A stretch of DNA of 64,000 nt from a bacterium (GCA_004322275.1 SCTA01000035.1:44109-108108); one strand, 5' to 3'; positions 45,765 to 55,277 are shown, counted from the stretch's first letter. A program made the numbers and translations. The notes: generated by a model from the letters alone, not told the origin.

Positions 45765-45905
45765 GGGATTGTTGAAAAACTGCTGCGAGCCCCGTTTTCG
45801 GCGTCGCGTGCTCGCTCGTCGCTCGCCGTATTAGCGCATACTGTCTCGCTTCTCGCTGTGCGGCTCCTTGAAACCGGGTCTTCTCGCAACGTTTTTGAAC
45901 AACCC
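45765..45905. repeat. Long fold-back repeat element, family I, copy 2
   Basis: A 141-base imperfect palindrome filling the nuoM-nuoN gap. The ends GGGATTGTTGAAAAAC and GTTTTTGAACAACCC pair; at the centre GTAT (45828-45831) pairs with ATAC (45838-45841). Same orientation and closely similar interior as the copy at 851-994. Because it lies inside an operon, it should appear as a large hairpin in the nuo transcript. Confidence 0.82.
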
Positions 45906-45921
45906 CTCGGAGATATTTATA

Positions 45922-47667
45922 TTAATGTCCGCCTGCGGAGGGGGCGCTTTCCTGGGGGGCGGGTTCCCCTCCGTGAGCGGGCGCTTCTCCATGAGCGTTT
46001 TCATTTACGGTTTCGGTGGAGTGTTCGCCGGTCTTGGCCTCTTCTCCGTGGACCGGCTCGCCGCCGTGGGAAGGCGCTGCGCCGTGTCCGCCGCCGAAGC
46101 CCATGCCGGCCTTGAAGCCGTTCCAGCCCGGTTCGGGGAGAGAACCGCTGGCGATGTCGGCGTGGGTCTGGTTCACGAGGTTGGCGACGGATTTTTCAAT
46201 CTTCGAGATGAAGGGCTTCGGAGCGAGGCCGATCAGCACGACGAAGAAGGCCAGAAAGGTGAGGGTCGCGAACTCGCGCAGGTTCACGTCGAAGAAGTGG
46301 TGCGCGTGGCCGCCCTCGCCGTGGTCGTGGTGGCCGTGTCCGTCGTCCTTGTCCCAGATGATCTTCTGGAGGAGGCGGAGCATGTAAGTGGCCGCGAGGA
46401 GCGCGCCGGGGATGGCGAAAGAGGCGACAAGCTTGTTCTGCTTGAAAGCCCCGATGAGCACCAGAAGCTCGCCGACGAAGGAGTTCGTACCGGGAAAGCC
46501 GAGGGAGGAGAGGGAGAAAAGGCCGAGGAAGGCGACGTAGACCGGCATGAAAGAGCCTATCGCCGAGTTGTCCTTGATCTGCCTCGAATGGCTTCTTTCG
46601 TAGATTATGCCGATGCATATGAAGAGCGCGCCGGTGGTTATGCCGTGGTTTATCATCTGGAGCAGCGCGCCCTCTATCCCCTCTACGTTCATGAGGAAGA
46701 TGCCGAGGGTGACGAAACCCATGTGGCCCACGGAGGAGTAGGCGATAAGCTTTTTGATGTCTTTTTGCCCGAGAGCGATGAAGCCGCCGTAGAGTATCGA
46801 AGCTATCGAGCCCCAGAGAAAGACCGGAGCCAGATAGAGCGCCGCCGAGGGGGTAATCGGCAGGCAGAAGCGCAGAAAGCCGTAAGTGCCCATCTTGAGG
46901 AGGACGGCCGCCAGTATGACGGAGCCCGCCGTGGGCGCTTCGACGTGGGCCGCCGGAAGCCAGGTGTGGAAGGGGAACATCGGCACCTTGATGGCGAAGG
47001 CGAGCGCGAAGGCCAGGAAGACCCAGAACTGGAAGGCGAAGGGATAGCCCCTGCCCATCATCTCGGGGATGAAGAAAGTTCCCGCCTTGAGGTAGAGGGC
47101 GATTATCGCCACCAGGAGGAGCACCGAACCCGCGAGGGTGTAGAGAAAGAACTTGAGCGAAGCGTAAGCCTTGTTGTCGCCGCCCCATATCGCGATGAGG
47201 AGGTACATCGGGATGAGCATCGCTTCCCAGAAGACGTAGAAGAGGACGAGATCCAGAGCGCAGAAGACGCCGATCATCGCGGCTTCGAGGATGAAGAGGG
47301 CGAAGACGAACTCCTTGACGCGCTTTTCTATGTATTTCCAGGAGCACAGGATGCACAGCGGCATTACGAAGGTGGTCAGCATGACAAGAAGTATGCTGAT
47401 GCCGTCCACGCCGAGGGCGTAGTTCATGTGAAAGGTCTGAACCCAGGGGGTGAGTTCCGTAAACTGGAACTTGACCGTCGAGGGGTCGAAGTTGTTGAAG
47501 AGGGGGATTGAAACCAGCGCCTCGGCGACCATGACCGCGAAGGCCCACGATTTGAGCACCTTGTCTCCCTGAAGGAACAGGGAAACCAAAGCTCCCGCAA
47601 TGGGGAGGAATATGAGGATGCTCAGAATCGGATATCCAAGGCTTTGTTCAGCGAAGAACGCACTCAT
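45922..47667 (-). CDS. nuoM: NADH-quinone oxidoreductase subunit M with His-rich extensions
   Basis: Antiporter-like proton-pumping subunit. The core has about 14 membrane helices, with GVDGISILLVMLTTF, FAIKVPMFPFHTWLPAAHVE and AYSSVGHMGFVTLG. At 581 residues it is longer than usual. An inserted loop near residue 445 reads DDGHGHHDHGEGGHAHH, and about 70 extra C-terminal residues are rich in His, Gly and Glu. These could bind metal ions, though no function is shown. It follows the NuoL-like gene by 15 bases. Confidence 0.93.
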   Translation of the reverse strand: MSAFFAEQSLGYPILSILIFLPIAGALVSLFLQGDKVLKSWAFAVMVAEALVSIPLFNNFDPSTVKFQFTELTPWVQTFHMNYALGVDGISILLVMLTTFVMPLCILCSWKYIEKRVKEFVFALFILEAAMIGVFCALDLVLFYVFWEAMLIPMYLLIAIWGGDNKAYASLKFFLYTLAGSVLLLVAIIALYLKAGTFFIPEMMGRGYPFAFQFWVFLAFALAFAIKVPMFPFHTWLPAAHVEAPTAGSVILAAVLLKMGTYGFLRFCLPITPSAALYLAPVFLWGSIASILYGGFIALGQKDIKKLIAYSSVGHMGFVTLGIFLMNVEGIEGALLQMINHGITTGALFICIGIIYERSHSRQIKDNSAIGSFMPVYVAFLGLFSLSSLGFPGTNSFVGELLVLIGAFKQNKLVASFAIPGALLAATYMLRLLQKIIWDKDDGHGHHDHGEGGHAHHFFDVNLREFATLTFLAFFVVLIGLAPKPFISKIEKSVANLVNQTHADIASGSLPEPGWNGFKAGMGFGGGHGAAPSHGGEPVHGEEAKTGEHSTETVNENAHGEAPAHGGEPAPQESAPSAGGH

Positions 47668-47682
47668 GTCGATTCAGATCCT

Positions 47683-49446
47683 TTAGATATTCACGGCCAG
47701 TAAAATTATCAGAAAGAGCGCCGTTACCGCGATCGCCATGTACTGCTGGAGCTTGCCGGTCTGGGCATGGCGCACCTGGTCGCCGGTTTCGTAAACCTTG
47801 TGGGCGAGGCCGTCGACCACGCCGTCAATCGCCGCCACGTCGAACCTGGAGGTTATGGAAGCCATAGCCAGCGCAAAGGTGTAACCGGCTTTCTTGTAAA
47901 GTTCTCCGACCCACTCGTTCGCGGGCGTAAGCGATTTCCCTATGAGCCCCACAAACCAGCTGAGGCCTTTGCGGTAAAAGATGTCTATGTCGAGATTCAG
48001 CTTCGGCTTGGGCTTCATCAGCTTGCGAAGGAGGTAAAAGCCAAGGCCCGTGTAGGCGAGAAGCTGGATTGACTCCGACAGGTGATACGCGGAGTAGGGG
48101 TGGTACTCGGTGTCGAAGGGCAGCATCTTGTATAGCCAGTCGGGATAGACGCCGATGAAGATGCAGAAGAAGGCGGCGATACCCATCGCTACCAGCATGT
48201 TCTTGGGCGGCTCCTTGCACTCTACGCCGCTGTCCTCACCGAAGAAGATGAAGTAGGGGAGCTTCACTCCGACGGAAAGGAAGGTTCCTACCGAGGCGAG
48301 GAGGAGCACGAGCATGAGCCCCAGCCTGTGCGCGTCGCCCGCGCCGGTGACTATCATCGACTTGGAGACGAAGCCGCTGGTGAGCGGGAAGCCGGAGATC
48401 GCTATGCCGCCGATGACGGTGAAGAGCATCGTCAGGGGCATTCTCTTGTAGAGGCCGCCGAGTTCGTTCAGGTTGGCGGTTCCGGCCATTTCCAGCACGG
48501 CTCCGACGCCCATGAAGAGGAGCGCCTTGTAAAGGATGTGGGCGTAGGCGTGGGCGACCGCGCCGTTTAGCGCCATCGCCGTGCCTATGCCGATGCCGCA
48601 CACCATGTAGCCGACCTGGCTGATGATGTGGTAGGCGAGAATCCTTCTGGCGTTGTTCTCGATTACCGCGTAGCCGACTCCATAGAGGGTCATCGCCGCG
48701 CCCATTATCGCAAGCACCTCGAAACCCGCGAAGCCCCGCAAAAGGACGTAGACGGCGGTCTTGGTGGTGAAGGCGCACATGAAGACCGCGCCGGTGACCG
48801 TGGCCTCGGGGTAGGCGTCGGGGAGCCAGGCGTGGAGGCCTACGACTGCGGCGTTGAGGGCGAAACCGGCCATGATGAGGTATTCCGCGACTCCCGCCGA
48901 AGAGGGAGCTATGGAGTCGAAGACCATCGAGCCGGTGGCCTTGTAGCGGAGGAAGATGCCCGCGAGGAGGACGAGCCCCCCGAAGGTGTGCATCAAAAGG
49001 TACCGGAACCCCGCCGCCGTCGAATCCGGCTTTCTTCGCGCCCAGACCAGGAAGGTCGAGGCGAAGGCCATCAGTTCCCAGTAGCAGAAGAGGGTGAGGT
49101 AGTCGCCCGCGAGGGTGGTGCCCAGCGAACCGGCCACGTAGAGGAAACCGGCGGCGTGCTGCACCGGGTCTTCGACGTGGAGCGCGTAGATAGCGCCGAT
49201 TACCGCCATGAGGGTGAAGACGTGAAGGAATACGACGGCCAGCTTGTCGACCCTTGCCGTCACTATCTCGAAGCCGAGGTAGTTGTGGATGCCGTAGTTG
49301 CCAGGCTCCATGCCGGCCATGGTGGTGACGACGTAGAACGCCGAAAGGGGGGCGGCGACGAGAAAAAACTTCCTGACGCCGCCTTTAAGCACCAGCGCCA
49401 GAAGGGCGCCGACGATCATTATAAGTGCGGGGTTGACGTAGGTCAT
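47683..49446 (-). CDS. NuoL/MrpD-family antiporter-like complex I subunit with NuoL-type tail
   Basis: A 587-residue protein from ATG 49446; the longer open frame upstream overlaps the preceding gene and is not used. It has about 14 membrane helices of the proton-conducting family (YWELMAFASTFLVW, LHAWLPDAYPEATVTG) and a C-terminal extension ending in a single helix (VRHAQTGKLQQYMAI), as in NuoL. By sequence it is closer to MrpD/HyfB-like subunits in its core. It probably takes NuoL's place at the far end of the membrane arm. Confidence 0.82.
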   Translation of the reverse strand: MTYVNPALIMIVGALLALVLKGGVRKFFLVAAPLSAFYVVTTMAGMEPGNYGIHNYLGFEIVTARVDKLAVVFLHVFTLMAVIGAIYALHVEDPVQHAAGFLYVAGSLGTTLAGDYLTLFCYWELMAFASTFLVWARRKPDSTAAGFRYLLMHTFGGLVLLAGIFLRYKATGSMVFDSIAPSSAGVAEYLIMAGFALNAAVVGLHAWLPDAYPEATVTGAVFMCAFTTKTAVYVLLRGFAGFEVLAIMGAAMTLYGVGYAVIENNARRILAYHIISQVGYMVCGIGIGTAMALNGAVAHAYAHILYKALLFMGVGAVLEMAGTANLNELGGLYKRMPLTMLFTVIGGIAISGFPLTSGFVSKSMIVTGAGDAHRLGLMLVLLLASVGTFLSVGVKLPYFIFFGEDSGVECKEPPKNMLVAMGIAAFFCIFIGVYPDWLYKMLPFDTEYHPYSAYHLSESIQLLAYTGLGFYLLRKLMKPKPKLNLDIDIFYRKGLSWFVGLIGKSLTPANEWVGELYKKAGYTFALAMASITSRFDVAAIDGVVDGLAHKVYETGDQVRHAQTGKLQQYMAIAVTALFLIILLAVNI

Positions 49447-49451
49447 GGCTG

Positions 49452-49724
49452 TTATTCCTCCCCGCTGTCGTTGCGGCTGTAAAAATCGAGCGGTTTCTGG
49501 AGGAGGTCGTGGCCGAGCCACTTCATGAACTTGGTCATAAGAAGGCACCCGGCAAGGCCGAAGAAGGCCCAGAAGCCGATAATCCTGTCGCCGCCGAAAT
49601 GCGGAGCGTGGCGCTCGGCGAAGGCGTCGAAGAGCAGCGCGCCGCCGAGGATGGAGATGAAGATCGCCATCAGAAGGTGAGGCTTCTTCCTAAGCCAGGT
49701 AATAAATTCGGCTATAGGACTCAT
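49452..49724 (-). CDS. Small two-helix membrane protein in the nuo operon
   Basis: A 90-residue protein with two membrane helices (LLMAIFISILGGALLFDAF and IIGFWAFFGLAGCLLMTKF) and a charged tail. It overlaps the upstream antiporter gene by 4 bases and the downstream one starts 5 bases later, so it is translated with them. It matches no canonical complex I subunit that I recognise. A role as accessory or assembly subunit of the membrane arm is inferred from position. Confidence 0.75.
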   Translation of the reverse strand: MSPIAEFITWLRKKPHLLMAIFISILGGALLFDAFAERHAPHFGGDRIIGFWAFFGLAGCLLMTKFMKWLGHDLLQKPLDFYSRNDSGEE

Positions 49725-51187
49725 TTAATCACCTCGACAAGGCTGAGCCAGAGTTCGGGATAGAAACCGAAGATCACCGACAGTACAGCCGTAAAGCACA
49801 GGGGAACAACCATGAAGGGCGACGCCTCGGCAATGACCGTGCCTTGGGCCACTCCGCCCTTCGGGAAGAAGGCGCGGACGAAGATCGGGATGAAGTAACC
49901 GGCGTTTAGGAGCGAGCTGACCATGAGTACGGTCAGAAGCCCCCAGGAGCTGAGTTCCATCGCGCCCTTCGCCAGATACCACTTCGTAACGAAACCGGCC
50001 ACCGGGGGCGCGCCTATCATCGAGAGGGAGGCGAGGCCGAAGGCGGCCATCGTGAAGGGCATCTTGTAGCCGATGCCGTCAAGCTCCGGAATCTCCTTTT
50101 TATGGTGGGCGACGTAAATAGCCCCAGCGCAAAAGAAGAGGGTGATCTTGGAGAAGGCGTGGTTGGGTATGTGCATGAGCCCGCCGGTGATAGAGCTTGG
50201 CGTCAGCATGGCGACGCCGAGGACTATGTAGGAGAGCTGCGAAATCGTCGAGTAGGCCAGCCGGGCTTTCAGGTTGGTCTTGGTAAGCGCTATTGCCGAA
50301 CCGGCGAGGACGGTGAAGGCGGCTATGTAGGCGCTGACAATGCCCAGATTCCAGCGGTGGAGAAGATCGACGCCGAAGACGAAGAGCATCACCCTGCACA
50401 CAGAGAAGACGCCGACCTTGACGACCGCGACGGCGTGCAGAAGGGCGCTGACCGGGGTGGGCGCGACCATCGCGGAGGGAAGCCAGTTGTGGAAGGGCAT
50501 CACCGCCGCCTTCGCGTAGCCGAAGAAGCTCAGGAAGTAGAGCACCGAGACCATCACCCTGCCCGCGGTGGAGGGGAAGATGCCGGTGGTCATGTTGGTG
50601 GCGAAATCCAGCGTCCCCGTGGTCACGTATATCGCCGCGAGGGCCGGGAGCAGCATCAGCTTGGAGGTCACCATAAGGTAGGTGAGGTACTTCCTGCTGC
50701 CGTCGTAAGCCTCGCCGTCCTGGTGGTGCATGACCAGCGGGTAGGTGAAGATGGAGACCAGCTCGTAGAAGAGGTAGAGGGCCAGCAGCGTTCCCGAGAA
50801 GGCCACGCCCATCGCGCCGAAGATAGTGGCGGAGTAGCAGACGTAGAATCTCGTCTGCGCGTGTTCGTTCAGCCCCCTCATGTAGCCGACGCAGTAGAAG
50901 GTGGCCAGTATCCAGAGGAAAGAGGAGGTCAGCGCGAAGAGGAGGCTCATGCCGTCTACCCTAAGGGTGACGTCGATTCCTTCGTAGATGTGGAAGAGCT
51001 GCAGCGAGTAGGTGCCGCCCCCGGTGACGTGGCTCACCAGAGTCAGGACGGAGAGGAAGGTCAGCCCCGCTCCCACCGAGGAGATGGTGTCGCGCACGTT
51101 GGGCGATTTGCCGGTGACGAGGTTCAGTATCGCCGTAACGAGGGGAAGGAGGAGCGGGACGAGTATGAAGGAAGACTCGATATTCAT
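49721..51187 (-). CDS. MrpD-like antiporter subunit of complex I
   Basis: A 488-residue proton-conducting membrane protein with about 14 helices: LFYELVSIFTYPLVMHHQ, AAVMPFHNWLPSAMVAPTPV and LAYSTISQLSYIVLG. The pattern matches MrpD/HyfB-like relatives of NuoL, and it lacks the long NuoL tail. Position right after nuoK is where nuoL usually stands. With NuoL-like, NuoM and NuoN products, it brings the antiporter-like subunits to four. Confidence 0.85.
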   Translation of the reverse strand: MNIESSFILVPLLLPLVTAILNLVTGKSPNVRDTISSVGAGLTFLSVLTLVSHVTGGGTYSLQLFHIYEGIDVTLRVDGMSLLFALTSSFLWILATFYCVGYMRGLNEHAQTRFYVCYSATIFGAMGVAFSGTLLALYLFYELVSIFTYPLVMHHQDGEAYDGSRKYLTYLMVTSKLMLLPALAAIYVTTGTLDFATNMTTGIFPSTAGRVMVSVLYFLSFFGYAKAAVMPFHNWLPSAMVAPTPVSALLHAVAVVKVGVFSVCRVMLFVFGVDLLHRWNLGIVSAYIAAFTVLAGSAIALTKTNLKARLAYSTISQLSYIVLGVAMLTPSSITGGLMHIPNHAFSKITLFFCAGAIYVAHHKKEIPELDGIGYKMPFTMAAFGLASLSMIGAPPVAGFVTKWYLAKGAMELSSWGLLTVLMVSSLLNAGYFIPIFVRAFFPKGGVAQGTVIAEASPFMVVPLCFTAVLSVIFGFYPELWLSLVEVIK

Positions 51188-51195
51188 GGCGGCTC

Positions 51196-51522
51196 CTAAT
51201 CCTTCATCTCGGAAAGTTCGTCAGCGATGATCGAGTGGCGGTAGCGGTAGACCGCTACTGCTATCGAGAGCGCTATCGCCGCCTCGGCGGCGGCCAGACC
51301 CATGATGAAGAGGGTGAAGGTCGCGCCGGTGGTCTTGTCGGCTATTAAAAAGCGGTTGAAAGCCATGAAGTTGAGGCCCGCCGCGTTCAGTATAAGCTCG
51401 ACTGAGATCAGCATGGCGATGAGGCCGGGACGGCTGATGAGTCCGTAAAGCCCGAGGGTGAAAAGGGCAAGAGCGATGAAGAGGTAAACTTCAAGGCTGC
51501 CGAAGTATTGTGGCTGAATCAT
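51196..51522 (-). CDS. nuoK: NADH-quinone oxidoreductase subunit K
   Basis: A 108-residue, three-helix subunit of the proton channel between the arms. Two buried glutamates are visible in LISVELILNAAGLNF and in LAAAEAAIALSIAVAVYR. The overlap with nuoJ is 4 bases. Confidence 0.95.
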   Translation of the reverse strand: MIQPQYFGSLEVYLFIALALFTLGLYGLISRPGLIAMLISVELILNAAGLNFMAFNRFLIADKTTGATFTLFIMGLAAAEAAIALSIAVAVYRYRHSIIADELSEMKD

Positions 51523-52082
51523 AGCTCTTCGCCTCCGGCGCTTGCGGGAGAGCCCCGGCCGCGCCTTGCGATAATTACCGAGCCGACGATTGCGACGAGA
51601 AGGACCAGTGATATCAGCTCGAAGGCAAGTATGTTGCGGGTGAGGAGAGCTTCGCCGACCTCGCCGGTGGTTCCGAGCGAGATGGATTCCGACGCCGCGG
51701 TCCAGTGTTTTTTAATGAGCGCGCCGCCTATCGCCGAGGCGGTGAAGAAGGCGACGAGAAGGCCCAGCGCGATCTTGGTGGCTTCCCGAAGCGAGCTTCT
51801 CTTTTCTTCCGCCGGGGGGCGCGAGAGCATCACCGCGAAGACCATGCTGATGCAGACGGCTCCCACGTAGATGAGAATCTGCATGGCGGCGATGAAGTTG
51901 TTGCCGAGGAAGGCGTAAAGCCCGGCAACGCCCGTCAGGGAGAGGACGAGCCCCAGTACCGCGTGGATGACCTGCCTTGCGAGAACCGCGGTAAGCGCTC
52001 CCCCAAGGGTCATAGCCACGACAGCTATGAAGGCGAGGTCCCCAAGTTTTACAAACAAACTCAATTCAGGACTAAAATCCAT
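51519..52082 (-). CDS. nuoJ: NADH-quinone oxidoreductase subunit J
   Basis: A 187-residue membrane subunit with five predicted helices. The segment AVLGLVLSLTGVAGLYAFLG and AAMQILIYVGAVCISMVFAV, containing the pi-bulge helix, is typical of NuoJ. It lies between nuoI and nuoK. Confidence 0.94.
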   Translation of the reverse strand: MDFSPELSLFVKLGDLAFIAVVAMTLGGALTAVLARQVIHAVLGLVLSLTGVAGLYAFLGNNFIAAMQILIYVGAVCISMVFAVMLSRPPAEEKRSSLREATKIALGLLVAFFTASAIGGALIKKHWTAASESISLGTTGEVGEALLTRNILAFELISLVLLVAIVGSVIIARRGRGSPASAGGEEL

Positions 52083-52112
52083 ATTGCATGACCCGCAGTG
52101 AAAGGAGCGTCA

Positions 52113-52643
52113 TCAAGCTTCGGCGGGAGCCGCGGCGGCTTCCTTCTTCGGCTTTTCGCTCTCGGTCTTGGGTTCAGGTTCAGGCGGCCCCCAGACGATT
52201 CCGGTTTCGGCGGCGCGCTTTTTCGCGCGTTCCAGAAGATTGAAATGGAAGTCGTGGCGGGAGGTCCCCACGAGGGTGTATTCGTGCGAGAAATAAAGTG
52301 CGCTGGTCGGGCAGACCTCGACACAGTTGGCGCAAAGGCTGCACTTGGTGAAATCGAGGTGGTAGGCGACGAGTTCCTTCTTTTTCGCCCCCTCGGGCTT
52401 TTCAGCTATTACCCTGATGCAGTTGGAGGGGCAGATGCGCTCGCACATCATGCAGGTTATGCACTTGTGGAAGCCCTTTTCGATGACCATATCGGTATGG
52501 CCCCGGAAGTTCGGCGTCACTTCCATTCTCTCGAAGGGGTAGTGAACCGTTATCGGCTTTTTGAAAAAAACCTTGCCGGTGATCCTCATGCCGGTGAAAA
52601 GGCTGTTTAGCCCCGAGAACATTTCCTTGAAGTACGAGATCAT
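52113..52643 (-). CDS. nuoI: NADH-quinone oxidoreductase subunit I
   Basis: A 176-residue subunit of the connecting arm with two 4Fe-4S clusters: CITCMMCERICPSNCI and CSLCANCVEVCPTSAL. The C-terminus carries about 30 extra Pro/Glu/Lys/Ala-rich residues of unknown purpose. It receives electrons from the missing NADH module or a substitute and passes them on to NuoB. Confidence 0.95.
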   Translation of the reverse strand: MISYFKEMFSGLNSLFTGMRITGKVFFKKPITVHYPFERMEVTPNFRGHTDMVIEKGFHKCITCMMCERICPSNCIRVIAEKPEGAKKKELVAYHLDFTKCSLCANCVEVCPTSALYFSHEYTLVGTSRHDFHFNLLERAKKRAAETGIVWGPPEPEPKTESEKPKKEAAAAPAEA

Positions 52644-53657
52644 TTAATTACCCCCCAGAGCCTTGATCCATATCGCTTCGGCGGCGAGGTTCACCATCGA
52701 AATCGGGATCAAATACTTCCAGCAAAGGTTGAGGAGCTGGTCGAAACGGACGCGGGGGAAGGTCCAGCGCATCCAGATCATCACGATTATGAGAAAGTAG
52801 ACCTTGGCCAGAAAGATCAGCAGGCGAAGTCCTTCAAGCAGTATTCCGGAGCCTTCCAGAGTGAAGAAGGGCAGGTTGTAGCCGCCGAGGAAGAGGCTTG
52901 TCGCTATAGAGGCGACGAGGAGCATGTTGGTGTATTCGCCGAGGAAGAAAAGGCCGAACCCCATGCCGGTGTACTCGGTGTGGAAACCGGCGGTAAGCTC
53001 GCTCTCCGCTTCCGGAAGGTCGAAGGGAGCGCGGTTGGTCTCGGCCATGCCGGTGATGAAGTAGATGCAAAAGCCGATGAAGCCGAAGACGTTGAAGACG
53101 AACCAGTGGCCTCCCTGCGCCTCGACGAGGTCGGAGAGCCGAAGGCTTCCCACCCAGAGGACGGCGGAAAGAAGGCTCATCAGAAGAGGTATCTCGTAGG
53201 CGATGTTCTGGGCGACGCTTCGTATCGCGCCGAAGAGGGAGTATTTGTTCGCGCTCGACCAGCCCGCGATGAGGATGGCGAGGACGTTCAGGGAGGCCAG
53301 AGCGATGATGAAGAGGACTCCAACGTCGAGGTCGTTGACCTGAAGGACTTTGGAGAAGGGGACGACGATAAGGGCGACGATCGGCGGCACGAAGCTGAGG
53401 ACCGGGGCCAGCTTGAAGAGCTTCGAGTCGGCCTTTTCCGGCACTATGAGCTGTTTGCCCATGAGCTTCAGGCCGTCGATGGCCGTCTGGAGAAGGCCGA
53501 AGGGGCCTACCTCGGTGGGGCCGGGGCGTTGCTGGATGCGCCCGCACACCTTCCGCTCCACAAGGACGAGAACGGCGGAGTTGGTGAAGACGTAGAGCAC
53601 GATCACAATCGCGATGGCGATAATGAAGAGCAGGTTCGGTGAGCTCGCTATCTGCAT
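52644..53657 (-). CDS. nuoH: NADH-quinone oxidoreductase subunit H
   Basis: A 337-residue membrane subunit that forms the quinone entry with NuoB and NuoD. It has about eight helices and the conserved ERKVCGRIQQRPGPTEVG, AETNRAPFDLPEAESELTAG and FHTEYTGMGFGLFFLGEY segments, including several channel glutamates. Confidence 0.96.
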   Translation of the reverse strand: MQIASSPNLLFIIAIAIVIVLYVFTNSAVLVLVERKVCGRIQQRPGPTEVGPFGLLQTAIDGLKLMGKQLIVPEKADSKLFKLAPVLSFVPPIVALIVVPFSKVLQVNDLDVGVLFIIALASLNVLAILIAGWSSANKYSLFGAIRSVAQNIAYEIPLLMSLLSAVLWVGSLRLSDLVEAQGGHWFVFNVFGFIGFCIYFITGMAETNRAPFDLPEAESELTAGFHTEYTGMGFGLFFLGEYTNMLLVASIATSLFLGGYNLPFFTLEGSGILLEGLRLLIFLAKVYFLIIVMIWMRWTFPRVRFDQLLNLCWKYLIPISMVNLAAEAIWIKALGGN

Positions 53658-53667
53658 TTTAGTTCAC

Positions 53668-54780
53668 TCAGCGGTCAATTTCCGGGATGACCAGGTCAAA
53701 GCTACCCATGACGGCCACCAGATCGGAAAGAAGGATTCCGCGGGTCAATTCCCTAAGAAGGCTCAAATTGGAATAGGAGGGCGGTCGTATCTTCATGCGG
53801 TAGGGGTTTTGCGTCCCTTCGCCGACGAGATAGTAGCCGAGGGCGCCGCGTGCAGCCTCCACCGCCTGATAGACCTCGCCGGAGGTCTTGAGCACCTTTG
53901 GAACTTTCGGGGCTATGTAGTCCCCCTCGGGGAGGTTCGCGATAGCCTGCTCGATGATGCGTATCGACTGCTCTATCTCCGCCATGCGAACCCTGTAACG
54001 GGCGAGGGCGTCGCACTCGGTGAAGCAGGGGATCTCGAAATCGAACTCGGGGTAGACCGAGTAGGGCTCGACCTTCCTCACGTCGTAGGGCACGCCGCTG
54101 CCGCGGATGACCGGGCCGGTGGCGCCGTACTTGAGGGCCATGTCCACGGGTATGTGGCCGACGTTTTCCACGCGCTTTCTGAAGATTACGTTGCCGGTGA
54201 CAAGATCGTTGTACATCGGCATCTTGGAGCGGAGCCTCTTTACGAAAGCCTTCGTCCCTTCGAGGAACTTGTCGTCCACGTCCCTGCACACGCCGCCAAT
54301 GCGGAAATAGCTGTAGGTGAGGCGCGCGCCGGTGAGGTCTTCGAGGAGATCGTAGATTATCTCCCTGTCGTCGAAGGCGTAAAGAATCGGAGTGAAAGCG
54401 CCGAGGTCGAGAAGGAAGGCGCCGAACCAGAGGAGATGGCTGCTTATCCGGTTCAGCTCCGAGGTCATCGCGCGGATGTATTCGGCGCGTTTCGGGACTT
54501 CGAGGCCGAGGAGCTTTTCTACCGCGAGGACGTGGGCGTGGGCGAAGGGCAGCGGGCCCGCGTAGTCCATTCTGCTTACGTTGGCGTAAAAGCCGCGGTG
54601 CTCGCGTATCTCGCCCATCTTTTCGTGCATCCGGTGGCCGTAGCCTATAACCGGATCGGCGCTAAGCACGTACTCGCCGTCGCAGTGAAGAACTACCCTG
54701 AGCACCCCGTGAGTCGAGGGGTGCTGCGGCCCCATGTTGAGGACGAAGGTTTCCTGGGTGGGGTCTGCCTGGTGGATCAT
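53668..54780 (-). CDS. nuoD: NADH-quinone oxidoreductase subunit D
   Basis: A 370-residue 49-kDa-type subunit lining the quinone site. ATG 54780 overlaps the nuoC stop by 4 bases; the open frame upstream is shadow. It contains GPQHPSTHGVLR, GYGHRMHEKMGEIREH and a C-terminal GSFDLVIPEIDR. NuoC and NuoD are separate genes, not the NuoCD fusion of Escherichia. Confidence 0.96.
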   Translation of the reverse strand: MIHQADPTQETFVLNMGPQHPSTHGVLRVVLHCDGEYVLSADPVIGYGHRMHEKMGEIREHRGFYANVSRMDYAGPLPFAHAHVLAVEKLLGLEVPKRAEYIRAMTSELNRISSHLLWFGAFLLDLGAFTPILYAFDDREIIYDLLEDLTGARLTYSYFRIGGVCRDVDDKFLEGTKAFVKRLRSKMPMYNDLVTGNVIFRKRVENVGHIPVDMALKYGATGPVIRGSGVPYDVRKVEPYSVYPEFDFEIPCFTECDALARYRVRMAEIEQSIRIIEQAIANLPEGDYIAPKVPKVLKTSGEVYQAVEAARGALGYYLVGEGTQNPYRMKIRPPSYSNLSLLRELTRGILLSDLVAVMGSFDLVIPEIDR

Positions 54781-55277
54781 TCGCTCACCTCGGCTTCTTC
54801 CCTGGCCGGCGCAAAGCGTCCAATCAGTTCGGAGAGGTTCTTTAGTTTTTCTTCGCTTTTGCGCAGGGGATGGAAATCGGTCTGGTCCTCGGGGAGGATC
54901 AGCGGAGTCATGTCGGGGTGACCCTCGAAGTTGACTCCAAAAAAGTCCCGCGTCTCCCTTTCGTGCCAGTTCGCGCCGGGGTAAATGTCCGAAATCGTAG
55001 GGCAGACCGGGTTCTCGCGGTCGATGAGAACTCTTCCGACGACCCGGCAGACTTCGTAGACGCTGGTGAAGTGGCATACCACCATCATCGGGACGGCGTC
55101 CACGGCGGTAAGGGATTCGATGAGGAGCCCCGCCTCGCGGATTACCTTCGCGAACTCGCGGAAGGTTTCGGGAGTGGCGAGAACGTCGACGTTGCAGCGG
55201 GTCTTTTCGTAGTCCGCCTCGCAAACGTCCAGACCCTGAACGGCGGAGAGCTTCTGAATAATCTCTTTGGCGCTCAT
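54777..55277 (-). CDS. nuoC: NADH-quinone oxidoreductase subunit C
   Basis: A 166-residue 30-kDa-type subunit. The signature region reads [19 protein letters not shown] followed by [15 protein letters not shown], which is typical. It overlaps nuoB and nuoD by 4 bases each, so translation is coupled. Confidence 0.95.
   Translation of the reverse strand: MSAKEIIQKLSAVQGLDVCEADYEKTRCNVDVLATPETFREFAKVIREAGLLIESLTAVDAVPMMVVCHFTSVYEVCRVVGRVLIDRENPVCPTISDIYPGANWHERETRDFFGVNFEGHPDMTPLILPEDQTDFHPLRKSEEKLKNLSELIGRFAPAREEAEVSE

Noticed and set aside
45868..47511. 547-codon plus-strand open frame opposite nuoM
   Set aside because: Highly charged, low-complexity translation without domains, mirror of nuoM. 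The same applies to long frames opposite polA, lysS, bamA, msbA, guaA and nuoD.
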